Shown here piece by piece: positions 36,871 to 50,600 of a stretch of 64,000 nt of DNA. A model generated the notes under the pieces. That model had not been told where the DNA came from. It saw only the letters and a list, made by a program, of their open reading frames with translations, and did not search any database. The DNA is from Sympetrum striolatum (Eukaryota; Arthropoda; Insecta; Odonata; Libellulidae): NCBI GenBank assembly GCA_947579665.1, contig OX388345.1, positions 72,097,454 through 72,161,453 on the forward strand. Direction: 5' to 3'. The position numbers were made by a program, and so were the translations under genes. The stretch's first letter is position 1. Each line of letters opens with the position of its first letter.

Positions 36871-39800
36871 GTCCCTCGAGCTATGACGTACATTGGTTAA
36901 CTCCCCATATATGTTATTTCCAAGCTGTATCTTCTTCAGAACGAGGCCGTCAGCGGAAAAAGCGCGCAAACAGAATGATTCATACCGCCACCCTTTGCTT
37001 ACCGAAGACTGTTGAGGACGTCCCTCCAGATCCCACCCGTCTAATCCCTTCCCCTGGGTCTATCCATCTTTTCTTCCAACCACCCCAAGGGATTTACTAC
37101 CGAAAATTTCAACTTGACCGAAACGTCGACTCCAACAAAACTTCCACCCTTATCTCTTCATTTCGCCCACTTGCGAGACGGAAAGCGAAAGAAAATTAAC
37201 GTTTTTATCCGTCCCTCTTCGGCCCAAGTTTAATTTCGGACGTAAATCGATGGTGATCCATTTTATTCACTCGGTGACTGCACCATTTTTCTCGAAGCTT
37301 TCTATTAGCCGTGGAAGACTGATGTTAGTTTTATCTCGTTCTCGGCGATGTTGAGATACCGAAATTAAACGAGATTCCTTTATTCGACCGAAGTTAATTT
37401 AACTGGTAGTTAATTAGAGCGGCCTACTTAGTCCACTTCCGGGATAATTTTGATAAATTAATTTTAATTATCATTTAATTTAAACAGTAGACACAAGTTA
37501 TATTTACTTTTTTGTTAGCTTATAAGTGAATTTTTAAATATAATTTCCAATTGTTTTTCTAGGCATTCAATGCCGATAATTTAAAATAATTTTCAACTTT
37601 AGTTAACGGTGAATGAACCAACATGTCTTGCATGGCATTTAATTACGAGCGAACAAAACATGTCTGTTGATTATCGAAAGGAAAGTAACAATTAAAAATT
37701 ATTCAGATGTGTACAGAAGGGATGTTCATCTCGAAACTGTAAAACGCCCCTTCTTAAATAAACTTCGGTTACCTATACAGTATCGCTTACTTTAATATTT
37801 AATTAAAAATAACTCAATGGTTAATTTTATACTTAATGATCTTTAATTTTAAATGGTTAAAATGATTTGTGACATAAACAATCGCACATTATTCAACAAT
37901 CTCGACTTTTTAAGAGATCACAGCAGGGGAGAGCTGTGATAGCTAAACAATTATCTATGTATATAAAGAAGAGAATGTGCTAACTTTCATTTTATATTAG
38001 ACCTTATGAATATAGGAATCGATCCATTAAGTCCCAACTTTCATTTCGCCTTTTTTCACTGGAAACTGTAGTTAATGAAAACATTTAACTTTTGCGCTGA
38101 ACTGAAAAATGTACTTTATGAAAAGTGTTCGGATCCAATGTACCGCCAGGAACCGGATCAATAGAAGGAGACCAAAACAAAATTCTTGAAGTTTTATCTC
38201 GGATTTCGCGCACACGTAGAACTTAACTTGAACTAAGTACTCATGCTACTTTTTGAAAAATTTTAAACTATCTTGAAGACGGAAACTTCTCAAGCCTCAG
38301 CGCTTCTTCAGCTGAGACTATATACCCTGCTCTCTTAGGAGCAAATTTTTAAGAAAAAGAACCTAGTTACGGCTAAGATTTTTTGTTTTGTCCAAAGTTG
38401 CACGAACAGTGCTTTCGGGTGATCTACATCAAGCTGCGACCCCTATAACTCACTAGCTTGGGAGGATTCTATCCCTTGATTCGAAATTTAAGAATAAAAA
38501 TTCAGTCTGCAGACGGTAAGAAAAGAATGCAGAAAACATTCTTTAAATTGAGTTAAATAAATAATCTAATCATACATGTTTATAAACGGATGTACTTTCC
38601 CCAGATTTTGAATACTTGAGCTATCTGCTGACTCCACCGATGAGCAGTGACAGAAAACTTTTACTTTAGAGAAAACAAAATATAGCACATTTTGTAGAAA
38701 AGATGTCTAACTTTAGTGATTTTTTGTTTTAAATAAGATATGCTAAGTATTCTACATTACTGAGGAAATTTACGAAGAAAAGCTATAAATTATTTAATTA
38801 ACTAAAGTTTTGTGCATTACTATATTATATGGGCTTACTTTTACCAACTGATGGGGATTTTAAGTCCCAGTCTCAAGCATGTCAGAGAATTGATTCAAAT
38901 GCCACTTAGGAGCATTAGCTTCCTAAATTCCAATTCGATGATAATTACAGGCGTACTTTTCACCTACGCTAAGAAAGGAATAAATATTTTTTAAAGTACT
39001 TAAATACAGACTACTTTTATTCGCTAAAAGGACTAGCGACATAAAAGCGACCATAAAAGATTCAAATTTTCTCTTATTAAATTTTCCTCCTTCACGAACT
39101 CAAAAGAGTACCAAATCGCATTATGACTAACCCTTAGATGTATTTTTAAATTAAAAAACACAAAACACGACGCTTTGGAGCACTAAGTCATACAATCTGT
39201 ACCATGGACATTGAGATTAACCCCTCAAAAGTATAGTTTCAGTGCACAACATGGAGTACTTCAAAGCGTTAAAAATTAAATAAAGAGTCACCAAATAGCA
39301 ACCAACGACTTCTCCATGGGACCAAAAAACAAGACGCATAACACGAGTTTTTTCGCAGTGATTCAAAAGCCAAAACGGGAGAGAACGAAGACGCTTTCGA
39401 GCAAGGTCACGCGCGAATCTCCAAAGCAAACAAAATGAGCTTGGATATACCCTTCCGATAGTTCGTGTCGTCATCTGGTGAAAAGGAATGCTTCCCGTTC
39501 TTTGGGTGAATCACTAGACAGCCTCCATCCATCGCTATAAGACCTTCGCCGCGTCCAAAAACTTCTGATTTATCGCTGTCTTTCTCTGGCGCGAATTTTT
39601 CGCCGCTTCCTTTTCTGAGCCCGGACAAAATCTCGACTTTTTATAGAACGCCTTATTTCACTACCAGCCGTTACATTTAAAGATACAAATAAAAAAATCA
39701 AACGCTCAAAAACATTCAAACGTAGTTTCTTTTGATCTTCTCCAGCGACATTTGGTGGAACTAACAAATTAAAACTCTCACATAATTAGCACCTTACATT

Positions 39801-39972
39801 ATTAATTTAGAACGACCGTGGTTTTTGTGTGGCTTTTTCTTATCATGGCGTAGCTGAATAAATAAATTGCGGGATGCGCTGGATAATTATGTGTTTTCAT
39901 CGGTAAAATTTCATCTATTTTTAGTTTTCATCACAAGCATGTAATTGAAAGAAGGCTTTTCTTTATTTATTA
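36871..39972. other. No gene recognised
   Basis: GC-richer stretches at 36840-37300 and 39300-39700 flank AT-rich sequence. The hairpin at 37917-37940 is the only structure noted. A minus-strand CTGAAGAAGC...GAGAAGTTTC near 38270-38320 faintly resembles retroelement hairpins but is too diverged to call. Confidence 0.35.
37917..37940. repeat. Perfect small hairpin
   Basis: ATCACAGC and GCTGTGAT flank the 8-nt loop AGGGGAGA. No T-run follows, and in a eukaryotic intron this has no assigned role. Confidence 0.6.
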
Positions 39973-40200
39973 CGATATTATTATTAAGGAAATTGGGTAA
40001 GGTAATTTTGCATGAGAAGGTCCTCCCAGGAAATATCCGAAGGAAGATATTATTATTATTAAAACTATTGTGTATGATAACCTATTCTTTGTATTTTACA
40101 TATATATATATTTGTTTTTATCTTTAATTGTTGGTTATTGTACTGTTGTATATTCTAAATTGCATTGAATATTGTATTGAATAAATTATTATTATTATTA
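39973..40200 (+). mobile_element. Retroelement 3' end with (ATT)n tail
   Basis: The segment 39983-40046 (TAAGGAAATTGGGTAAGG..., CATGAGAAGG..., CCCAGGAAATATCC) aligns with the body of the 306-bp unit (TAAGGAAAGGGTTTAGG..., CCCAGGAAAATTCCC). It is followed by AT-rich sequence and ends TTGAATAAATTATTATTATT (to 40200), a simple-repeat tail typical of some non-LTR retroelements. The matching strand is opposite to the tRNA-like head of the 306-bp unit. No reverse transcriptase frame lies upstream, so it is a 5'-truncated copy or a SINE. Confidence 0.5.
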
Positions 40201-43200
40201 TCAGCGTCCATCTACTGTGTGTTATCGGAGTCAAAATTACAGGAATACCTTAGTTGACACCTAAAGCTCTAGTATCCGTTAAAATTATGGAAATTATATT
40301 GTATTAATTTTATATGCAATATTTAGAGCAAATGAAATACATTAAAAATACTTTATCATCAGCATTTGTGGAAGCTTTGAAGGAACGACATCACTAGAAT
40401 ATAGGTTGCGTAATTTAAATTTCCGTAAATAAAATTAGATATTAGTAGAGTAATCAGAGGATATGATTTAAAAAAAATAAAAACACGAGTGATAAACTAG
40501 CAAATGAAAGTATTAGAAACATTAGCAGAAAATTAAAATTATTACAATAGAGTAGAATTCAGTGATAGTAGTTAAACAAGATGGAGGAAGAAGTACCACG
40601 AAGACATAAATTGGAATTAGAAATAACAGAGGCTGCATAAAGACCAGTAGGCCGATCAAGGAAGATATGTGTGTGGGGGTGTGGAATCTACGTAAGAGAT
40701 GGGGAAATCAGATAGAGCTATTGAAGAAGAGATAGCGATAAAGTATAAACTTTAGGAAATTGCTCAAAAGCAATACCATAGTTAGAAGAAGGAAAGAATA
40801 ATTTCACACAAGCCAATAAAAACGTCATTCACATCAATTGGAAAGCGATATTTATGCTTCCAATAAAGGGCATCAAATATCCAAAAGGTTTCGTTAAGAA
40901 AGCAAGGGATTAGGGGAACAGGAAAGAGATACTCCAAAGTGTTGGAGTAGGAAACTGCTAGGGATGACAGAGTAGGTGATTACCCTGGAAAAGAAAGGTG
41001 AATGCGAGTGCCGATTGGAGAAAAGGTGAAGGGTTAAAAGCTCTCCGAGTTGTAAGATGTTTCATCGATATATGAGCTTCGAGAATAGGAGAAACATCCG
41101 ATCGCGAGACGTAGAGAAGACTGTACACCAATGATGAGTATGGAAGAAGAGGTTTCCCAGTTCATCAAGAGATTTCCCATACTATTTTTTGTCAATGTAA
41201 ACTCCTAGTACACTGAAACTCAACGTCTAATCAAAAAGAACAACATTACGTTTAGTCTTGCTGAAGAAAATTTTACCAACTTTTCGATTAAGAGAGGACG
41301 GTACTATCCATAAGCAGTCACTCTACTTTTGAGATTAATGCTCTGTGATTTTCTCCTTTCGTGAAGAAATGGACGAGAGTTTTAAACTGCAGGTTCGCTT
41401 ATCGTTATGAATGCGTTTGGGACTGAGAGAGTCTTTAGAGGAATCAATTTTAAATGAGGCGGAAGTTGAACGGAGAGAAGGGTTGCTGTGAAAATCTCGT
41501 TTCATCATACCTGTCGTTATTTTTACGCTTGACATGTCCTCAGCGAAGTCTAAAAGATCCTTTTGACGGCTTCCGAGGATGGGAAAAAATCCGATTTTTT
41601 CTTTTCCTTCGGACCCGTCTCCGAGATTCCAGAAAAATAAGAGCAGTTCAATGCCAAGAGCTCTCTCTGTATTATGTCTTCCTCGAGACTCGTGCTATTT
41701 CCCGCCCTTTCATCCACTCTGAAAGCGCCAAAACTTTATAAAAACAGTAATCTGACATCAAGATCTCGCATTATATTTAGAGCGATAAAATTATTCGGAT
41801 TGAATAATCTTCGGTGATCGTCGGGGAGAAAAATTAACGCAATTATCCAAAAGTACTGGAGAATTCAATGAATATAATTATCTGTGCGCATAACTATTTT
41901 ACTCTCTCTTTACGAGAGACCAGTAGAAAGAATTATGTAAACATAGAAATCAACGCTATGCATTACGACTAAATTAAATACTATTTTTCATTAAAACCTT
42001 TCTTAATTTCATCTTTAATTCTTGACAATGTCACTACTGCCATATCGCTGGTATTTATATTTTCATAATATTTCATTTTAGTATTGAAATTATCATCCCT
42101 TTCGTTAGACTTGATTTGCACGCTCACAATAGGTCTATAACCATGAAAATGTCTTGCATGTTCTAATCGTGAAAGAATATGTTATGTGAAAAATATCCGT
42201 GAAAATTCCTCTCGATAACTGGATGGGACTTAAAACACTCGAGTGTGTATTGCAAAGCAGAAAGAGAAACTACCAGATGAAATTTCTCGGCGATTTAAAA
42301 AATCATCTGAACGAGTATAAAAATAAATAATATTATAAAAATGCTGCGAATAGATTTTTTCCCAACTTGATACGCACGTTCTTTTCCCTCGACTACTTTC
42401 AATTTAATGATGAATATAATAGGAGAAGAATTTTTCAAACGTTAGCTTACGTAAAAGCAATGACATAAGAAATGAAAATTGAATCGAAATGTTGCTTCTG
42501 TCAATCTTTTACAAAAGTAAAATCGAATGATAAATAGTCATATATCTATCGAAAAAATAGAACGTGAAATTAGATGAACATAAAAAGTGCACACAAATTT
42601 CCATGATACATAAAAAATTAATCACGAAATATATGGTCTGTTGATGCTCTTGGAACCAATAAAAATTTATGTTATTCATCAATGCTTTTGGATACGAGGC
42701 CCGAAATATATCCAACAAAAATATTGAAAGCCTGTGCGGCTTCGTAATTTACTACGCCAACAACTAATTTTCCGTTTGAGCTATGCACAACTCATAGACT
42801 CAGATTTTCACTGACGTAATATAGTAAGTTCAACCAGAATAGGAGTTTCAGTGAAGGGAAGCCTTCTAAAGGGAGAGTTTCACATCCAGTATTCAACTGA
42901 GGTAAGCTCTGGAAAGTTACCGGTTTCCTATTCAATAAACTTGACTGTTTTCGCATTAAACTTTACATATTGTGGGGCCTAAATTACATTCGATGATGAC
43001 TACGCAGAATTCTGACGAAATGGACACGCGAAAGTTTTTGAAACGAAATCTAGCAATTTGAATGCGACTCAGGTAAGTTTCTCGTGTAAGTTGACCTTCC
43101 AGCTAAAAGCAGTGTGGAACATGGATAAGATCCATGAAAGCAACTGAAATTCGGAATCAAATCAATGCAACGATGAAATCCAATTAACCTACTGCCAGTT

Positions 43201-43900
43201 TGCATTTATCTTTCCAAGGAAATATGAGGTCTTAAAAAAATAATTTCAATGTAATAAAGCTAATTATAGGAAAAAGAGAATTATCTGGATCTTACTTCTT
43301 TATTCTAGCCAACATATATTGATTATAAAGTAGATCATTAAAATCATTCCATAAGAACCATCAAAATAATTAAGACGCTGGCATTTGAGCGTTAAACAAT
43401 GGATAGGCTATCAGAATGAATAAAAAAAGACTGCTTACATTTGATAAAGCATATAGGAAATAACATGCCCAAAACTTTACCAAAACATTACGCTAGATAT
43501 CAATGTGGTAAAAATACAAGTAAATGTACAGTGATCATGAAAAAAAAATTTCTTAACTTAGAAAGTTCAACAAGTAACTGTTTTATAAAACTGTAGCTAG
43601 GATTGCACTTTTGCAATGACGGAAAACAGGATACAATTGTCCATTCAATTATTTTAGTCCACTAATCTTAGAAAGACTATTTATTTTATTCACGTTAACT
43701 AATAAAATATCGTGCTTAACACGTATTCGTGCGTAAGATCCATGTTACATTTATTTACTCTTTATATAGAATATGTAGCACGAAATATCAAAGTTGAAAT
43801 TCTATTTATTGAGAATTATGAGGTGAAGCCCTTTTAAAGAGATTATCAACTTTAAGAACTCGAGAAGAAATCTCCCGAATAATCTGCGAATTTTCTAACG

Positions 43901-43928
43901 ATATATAGCTTCTTGTGGAGCTATATAT
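43901..43928. repeat. Perfect small hairpin
   Basis: ATATATAGCT and AGCTATATAT flank the loop TCTTGTGG. It lies directly beside a degenerate hammerhead-like repeat and may be part of the same insertion. Confidence 0.6.
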
Positions 43929-43929
43929 A

Positions 43930-43985
43930 ATATTTTACTCTTGGCATAGGTCATACAAATTTAATTCCATCATCTTCAGAGGGGA
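43930..43985 (-). repeat. Possible degenerate member of the hammerhead-like repeat family
   Basis: On the minus strand CTCTGAAGATGATGG is followed by about 40 bases ending GAGTAAAATATT, resembling the flank of better copies. GAAA and GTC are not preserved. Next to it is a perfect hairpin at 43901-43928. Weak call. Confidence 0.2.
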
Positions 43986-44835
43986 TTCTTAAGGTAACAT
44001 ACAACGTTAAAGCAAACTTCCCACGCCTTTAATATCAATAACGTTTAGCCTGAACCAGTTTTTCCCCTTAAATCTCCGAAAACTAAATTTCATGAAAATC
44101 CTCCCATTAATAATTTCACAGCAAAAAGGGTCGACCGTTACTACACCGTGGAATGCTATATTTCCCTAAATATTTAAAGAAGATGTAAGATTAACGCGTA
44201 ACCTTTTTTAGCGCTGTGAAAACCGCGGGTTCGACACGAGTAAACGCTTTTATAAATAGCACACAGACTGAAAGAACGTCGCAAAAAGCCCTTGGGCTCC
44301 GGACGTCGTAAAAAACATTATCGTGACAACGCAAGCCAAGGGCAAACACACGTTAATTGCAGGATGTGCAATATTCTCCTTTCTAATTAATTCAATTAAA
44401 GAGTCAAATCAATGAGTCAGAATATATGATATTAGGAAGAACTTTGAATGTATTTGCAAGTAAGGATTGAGTAACCGCGTCTATAGAAGTTTTATAATAT
44501 TAGAACGTTGTTCTTTCACCGTTTAATTACTACTTTACATTATCATTTACGATTAACTCGTAAGTCGTATATCTTATTATTAATATATCTCAATATGTTT
44601 CAAGAATAAATAAAACTGCATTCAGAAAATATTATTTACATTTTCATGAAATTAAATCCTATCTTTTAATAAATCTAAATTATTAATTACAGGAGGAATT
44701 ATAAAAATTACTGAAACAATGTCCTTTTGAAGCATTTGTTGCATACTTTATGTTCTACGTAAAAAATCCTGAACTAGTTCCTTTAACCACAAAAAATTAA
44801 CAAGCGATCAGAAAATTTAAATTAAATGTGGTAAA

Positions 44836-45345
44836 ATGAAAAAAATCACCTCTTTAAATCTGAAAGAATCCAGATTTTTAATACCATTTGGAGTTAGAAT
44901 CGTGTATGAAAGGATTTTTTTCAGGTTACAAATTCATCCTAGCGAAAATACTAAACACCATGTTTTTGTTTTATTTCAGGAAGCACGACTACGAAGCAAC
45001 ATGGAATCCAAAAGTGACATTCTAGCAAATGCTCACCTTTTACGTGACTCGAGAATGAGAGTACCATTCTTTCACATCCATTCACAATCTCTATCTCACA
45101 CTCAAGTTATTCAAATTCACTGTCGCGTTCCCAATGCAGTCGGTTCAACGTTTCTTATCATGAACTCAACGCGGACTGAATCAAGGAAAAGAAGAGTACA
45201 GCTGAATCGAGAGATTTTCGCTCACACTGTTCCATCAAAAACATTCGCTCAAAAAGGGAAGTTGAAACGGCAAACTCGGTACAACGAAAACAGAATTAGC
45301 ATTTTGATTAATGTGAGAGGCGGAAAGAATCTTCGCTCGAGCTAG
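44836..45345 (+). CDS. Open frame of 169 codons, no recognised family (doubtful)
   Basis: One ATG-started frame of 510 bp, the longest in an otherwise AT-rich neighbourhood where stops are frequent. The deduced protein is basic and rich in Ser, Arg and His, with no signal peptide, membrane segment or motif I recognise. A good acceptor-like sequence (TTTTGTTTTATTTCAG, ending near 44979) lies inside it, after which the base composition is less AT-rich. It could be an exon of an unknown gene, a transposon remnant or chance. No neighbour supports any of these. Confidence 0.15.
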   Translation: MKKITSLNLKESRFLIPFGVRIVYERIFFRLQIHPSENTKHHVFVLFQEARLRSNMESKSDILANAHLLRDSRMRVPFFHIHSQSLSHTQVIQIHCRVPNAVGSTFLIMNSTRTESRKRRVQLNREIFAHTVPSKTFAQKGKLKRQTRYNENRISILINVRGGKNLRSS

Positions 45346-46559
45346 CTAAATAAAGATTCGAATTCATCAGCGATGATATGTATAAAGACCAGAATTCCCA
45401 TTTCAGAGGCACGGTTAAATATTCAGGATAACTACATGTGGATGCACATACAGAAATAATTATTCATGTTGGAATACCCATACGCAAATAAATGTTTTCT
45501 ACGGATATGAATACCGGATAATGTACCGATGGAATGGGATGGAATGCAATCATCTTTTGATTTATCTAATATAGAACTCTTGAATAACAGGATTCTTTTA
45601 CATTGAATAACAAACAGTGAATATATATATACGAAAGTTATTTTGTGAGAGAAAATAAATAGTATTAAGGGAAATAATGAATTGTACGTATTAATAAAAG
45701 TATATAAATGGATTTGATGAAAGAGAAAGAGATAGAAAAATGTAAATTAAATGAGGAAGACAGTAGATAAAATATCGTTTGATGATGAAGAGAAAAGGCA
45801 GAGTGAAATAGAAATATATAATGTCTTTGACAAAAGGGCACACGAAGTAAAATAAGGGAATAAGATCATGTCCTGGATTTATTCCTGAGACATTACGGAA
45901 AAAAATGATGGAAGAGTTCTTCATTGTTAGAGAAAAATGTTTACTCGCTAGAATCGGTACTTACTGATATTTTAATTTTATGCCAGGACTAGCCTGAGGA
46001 TGCTAGTCCGCTGGTGAAACATGACGCTCCAATAAATTTATATGGAAGTGTACGAAATAATTCTTTTCCATAACGTAAATATGAATTATTTTCATTCGGT
46101 ATCGTAGAATAGCAGAATGACATGTGGCACCCTATCTGATACTCTCATAAAAGATTCATAGCTACTATAACTACCAAAGCTAATTCGGTCGGAATTCCCA
46201 AATTATGTAACACTAGACTCAGTTTAAAATTCATCCTTATAAAACGAAAAATTCAACTATTCACAATGAATTCTTCACATTTGAAAATACAGCGAAGTAA
46301 ATTATTGCGATCCACGACATCTTAAAAATAGCCGATTCGGCCCACTGGGATAGAACATAGAACACACCGTCGACGGAAAGGTATTGTTATCTCTTTATTT
46401 TTAACGCATGTTATCGGTCCACCTGAGAGTTAGCTCAAAATAGAAATAATCGCGCTTAGGAGGTCTGCAAATTAATGTCGGTCCGCTGGAGAAGGCTCTT
46501 TCTCTACGGTCCAGAGGCACTCTCTGCCGTGGCAAAGAAAAAGGCTTTGTTCCCAAAAC

Positions 46560-46810
46560 AGAGAGGAAGAGACATGTGGCAGAAAAGATAGCAAAAACAA
46601 TCATAATAATAGGAACGAGAGCTAAATTAAGAAGACAGGAAAGGGAGGGCAGAGGATCAACCGGAACGGGGAAAAGGTATGGAGAAAAAAGGGAAGACGA
46701 CGAAAGGTCAACGGGAAGAATAGCGGGAGGATACGGAAGAAGAGATAACAACAAAGGAGGGCAGAGGATAAATAAAGAAGGAAAAAGAACGAGGAAGAAA
46801 GACGCAAAAT
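46560..46810 (+). other. Purine-rich tract
   Basis: About 250 bp dominated by A and G on the plus strand (GAGGAAGAAAG type). The complementary minus-strand frames (46401-46832) look hydrophobic only because they are pyrimidine-coded. Further such tracts lie at about 47870-47980, 49190-49440, 50340-50700 and 52720-53330, all purine-rich on the same strand. Confidence 0.6.
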
Positions 46811-47554
46811 AGGAGTCAATCTGAAATACCACCCTCTAGGACAGCTCTTTCCAGCATTTTGACTTCCGCCAAGAATTTACGTGTTCACTATGCGGTACAC
46901 TAAGCAAGAAATATTGGCGTTGGAGAAATAACGGAAGGCGGCGAACTGATGCGATTAAGCTAATTTAATGCATACACAATCAAAATCATACATTTTTTTG
47001 CAATTAAAACACGCAGAACTATGATAAAACGTTCCTAAGTACCACTTATTTAAATATTCCCTTTTCTGTAATAGTTGTAATGTACGGGGATAATGGTTAA
47101 CAAGAGAAATACTTATATCAACTCCTGCAGTATACCATACGTTTTTCTAGTTATACCAAATACAGATTGTTCAAGAGTAGATCCTTGAGTACGGAATAAA
47201 ATACTAATTTTTAATACGACATTCCCCAATATATTAAAGTACCAGATCGCGAAGGCCGGGATTACCTCATTCCTACCACCTTTGGAGAGGGATGTAGGTA
47301 TACTAGTGAGGTTTACCCTTTCTCAATTAGCTTTCCTCGTTGAGCTAAATTGCATTGAGTAGAATAACTACTTGAAATTGATAAATGAGGATTACAAGAA
47401 TGAAAGTAAACATAATATTCAATGAATGTAGGCAAAAATAAATGTCATCATATAGATACCACAAAAACTTACATATTATCCTAGCCAAGAGACAGCCACT
47501 TAGACAAAAGAAACTGAAATTTACACTTATTTTCAGAAATGTATAGGAATATAG

Positions 47555-47627
47555 CTCCCAGATATCCTAGTGGGAAGTGCATTTGCCTTTGGTGAAATCT
47601 GTTCCGGGTTCGTTTCCCGGAGTGGCC
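47555..47627 (+). repeat. tRNA-derived SINE head (pseudo-tRNA)
   Basis: Box A-like TATCCTAGTGGG (47563-47574) and box B GGTTCGTTTCC (47607-47617), with a perfect T stem CCGGG/CCCGG and 7-nt loop. The acceptor stem is not restorable and there is no terminator at the expected place, so it is not a functional tRNA gene. The head is related in type to, but distinct from, the heads at 23-24 kb. Confidence 0.55.
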
Positions 47628-50600
47628 TCGTATGTACGGAATAACCAGAGCAGTTTCAGGAATGGTGCTTCTAAGTATACTATTTCAATCATAAAGATAT
47701 GGCAGTAGAAACAATATCAATATGAATCAACGATTAACTCATTCAGTTAAAAACTATTAAATGAAATATCACCGCAGATGGGCTAGCGGATATGGGAAAT
47801 GGGAAAAATTCTATCAACAACAGTGGACGGCTGTGTTCGACGAAAAGAGAAATGGTGGAGATGTGATGGGAGGAAACATTATACGAAGGAAGTCATGAGG
47901 AAAGATATCAAGAGAGAGCATCATGGGAGAGAAGGGGAGAGAGAAAAATGATGGCGAAAATGGAAGGAAAAGTGGAGGGATGCGAAAAGAATGTGACCAG
48001 AAGAATTTTTGGAAGAAACATATGACGTAAAAAATGTAGACGGAAAAAGATGAGGAACTCTGTGACTGAGATACAAAAGAGAGAAGCAGTATGGCGTAAA
48101 AGATTGAGACTTCGGTAACTTAGATAGAGGAAAAGAGAACTTCAAAATCTTCCGTCCTGTTTCAATCTCCTCCGATGGAATTTTCATCTCGATACACAGA
48201 AAGTAGAACCTTCAAAAAAATCAAAATCATTCTAAAGGTTGCTCTACGATCTACATTGGCTTGTTTTCAGTGATTAACACGCACATTTGTTTTCGAAAAT
48301 ACTTATAAATGTGGTATAAAATACAAATTTCTTGTGAGCACATCTTGATAAAAAGGAAAAATTTCATTCATTATATTCATGCAGGTTCTACAGAACAATT
48401 ATGGATTTCTTTTTATAGCCGCCTGTAATTAAAGATTTAAAAGAAGAGCTTTTAGTAATTTGATATATGAAAAGCCAAAGAGAGAGAAGGAAATATCTTG
48501 AGGGTTTACAAATACAACCACTCTGCAGATGGAAAAAGTAAACACCCAGCAGGAAAACACCCACGAGAAGAGTAGATCGAAAAGCTTGCGAAATCTAATA
48601 ATAGTTGCAACTAAACTAATAGAGGAAACTGTAGAAACCTTCATTGCATTATTATCCGGCTTTTTCATGGCTGTATATAATACGTTCTGCAGTTATGAGC
48701 AATGCTGGACGATAGCATTGATATTGTTTCGCCTCGATAATACTATAAATGAAATTCATATGCTCATTGTACAATAATTACGCGGACTTTTGCATTTATA
48801 CTACTAACCATTCTACCTCAGAAAGGGAGAACAATGGTAAACTAACTTACTCCTAATTTGTCTAGTCGCCTAACCCCCCTCAAAAGGCAATGTTAACTAA
48901 TAGGGGAAGCCATGAGAAGAATACTTTTAGAAATTACTGTATTGGCAGATTACACAAAAAGCATGGATTGTATTAAATGTAATTATATTCAGAAGCGGGC
49001 GTGGAAAATCCTCTGTAAGCAAATTTCGAGAATGCGTGGGAGTGCATGAGAGAAAGGTTTCGGAGAATCGCAGGTGAAACACCGGAGAGAATTACGCTCG
49101 AGAAAAGCGAAATTTGAGCTGAGTTGGAGCATACGGCGGAGGAGATATTGTTTCCGATGTTTACTCGTGCGTTTTCGCAGCACATGGAGTACGGCAGAGG
49201 CTTCCTACGTTGATAAAAGGGATTGAGAGGAGTTGGGAAGAGAGAGGAAAGAGATGAACGGAAAAGGAAGAAGTCGAGAGAATAAATTAGCCATAAGGAA
49301 CGAAATGTGAGGAAAAGGATGGAGATAGAGGGTACTCGAATGAAACAGACTTGAAGGAAGAAGTGGCAGAAAGGAAGCTGAGGTAGAAGAAAATTCGAGG
49401 GATGGAAAGAATACGATGGAATAAAATATAGAAGGAATGGTCTCACCAGAAAAACTATTTATTTAAAATTATTTCTATTTTAAGATGATTATAGACAATG
49501 TTAGAGATATTTTACGTTGGGATCACCAGAATTTTGTTTTAATGAAATAGCGAAAGGGAATGAGAATCCAAAAATTTCACTAAATAATAACAACTTTGAG
49601 GATTAAAAGAAATTGTGCGTTTCTTATACAGTTAAGGCGAAGCATCAAAAATTTGCTACTGCTTTACCAGCCAATCACTAGCTGCGAAAGAAAAAATTAT
49701 ATCTACCTTGGTGAAACAATTCTGTAGCACGCAGTTAAGGTATGAATAAATATAAACATTATTCACGGAAATAAATCGTTATTATGAACTATCATCTCAA
49801 CTTGCAAATAAAACTCATAGATAGTAATCTAAGACTTTGGTCTTTAATGGCGCAGATAATGCCCCAGTTCACTTTACTTACACCAACATTTTGGAAGACA
49901 GCGATCAATTGATGTAATTTAAATGGAAGATTCAGAAGAGGAGAATTCCACGTGAATTCGAAGGGCAAACTCAGGAGGAAAAATCATCTGAAATTTAAAA
50001 GATCCAGCATTGTATGATAGTGAGGAATGAACTTTGTAGCCGACAAATAGATCTCATAAAAATACATCTGTATGTTATGAAGGTGAGCTTCTACGGCAGA
50101 TGTAATTTCTTTACTTAATCCGTGTCATTTATAACAAATTTAAAGAAATTATCAGCTTTACGTGAAGTAAGAGGAATGAGTCACGAAATACTCCAAGCAA
50201 CATCAAAAATGAAGATATTTACGTGAAGTAATTAACAGTAGCCTTGTAACTCCACCTCACTTCTGTAAAACTATGAACAATAATAATCAAATATGGACCA
50301 AATCCTGGGATAAACTGCAAAGTAAAATAATCACACACACATAAGAATATGAGACAAACATCGAACGAGAGGGAAAGTAGGAAGGGAGAAAAAGGCAAGC
50401 AACGAAGCGTGGGGAAGTGTCACGCGTGGGTTGAGGCCCGTTAGGGATTTCTTCGAAGCGGGGGCGTGGGACTGATGGGTAATATACGAAGATGTATCTG
50501 GTTTTGGGAGCGGTTCTCTCCTTCCTACTGAGAGAGAGAGAAAAACAGAGCGGAGTGAGGAAAGGTGAGAGAGAGTTATGGACCATGTACGAGGGCCTCG

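Larger units (their letters stand above)
40201..47554. other. No gene recognised apart from one doubtful open frame
   Basis: AT-rich. A modestly GC-richer patch at 41300-41720 and another at 44100-44350 show nothing coding. The doubtful 169-codon frame and the purine-rich tract are listed separately. Confidence 0.35.

Noticed and set aside
46401..49446. Hydrophobic-looking minus-strand frames (46401-46832, 48973-49446)
   Set aside because: Leu, Phe and Ser richness follows from pyrimidine-rich DNA, not from membrane proteins.
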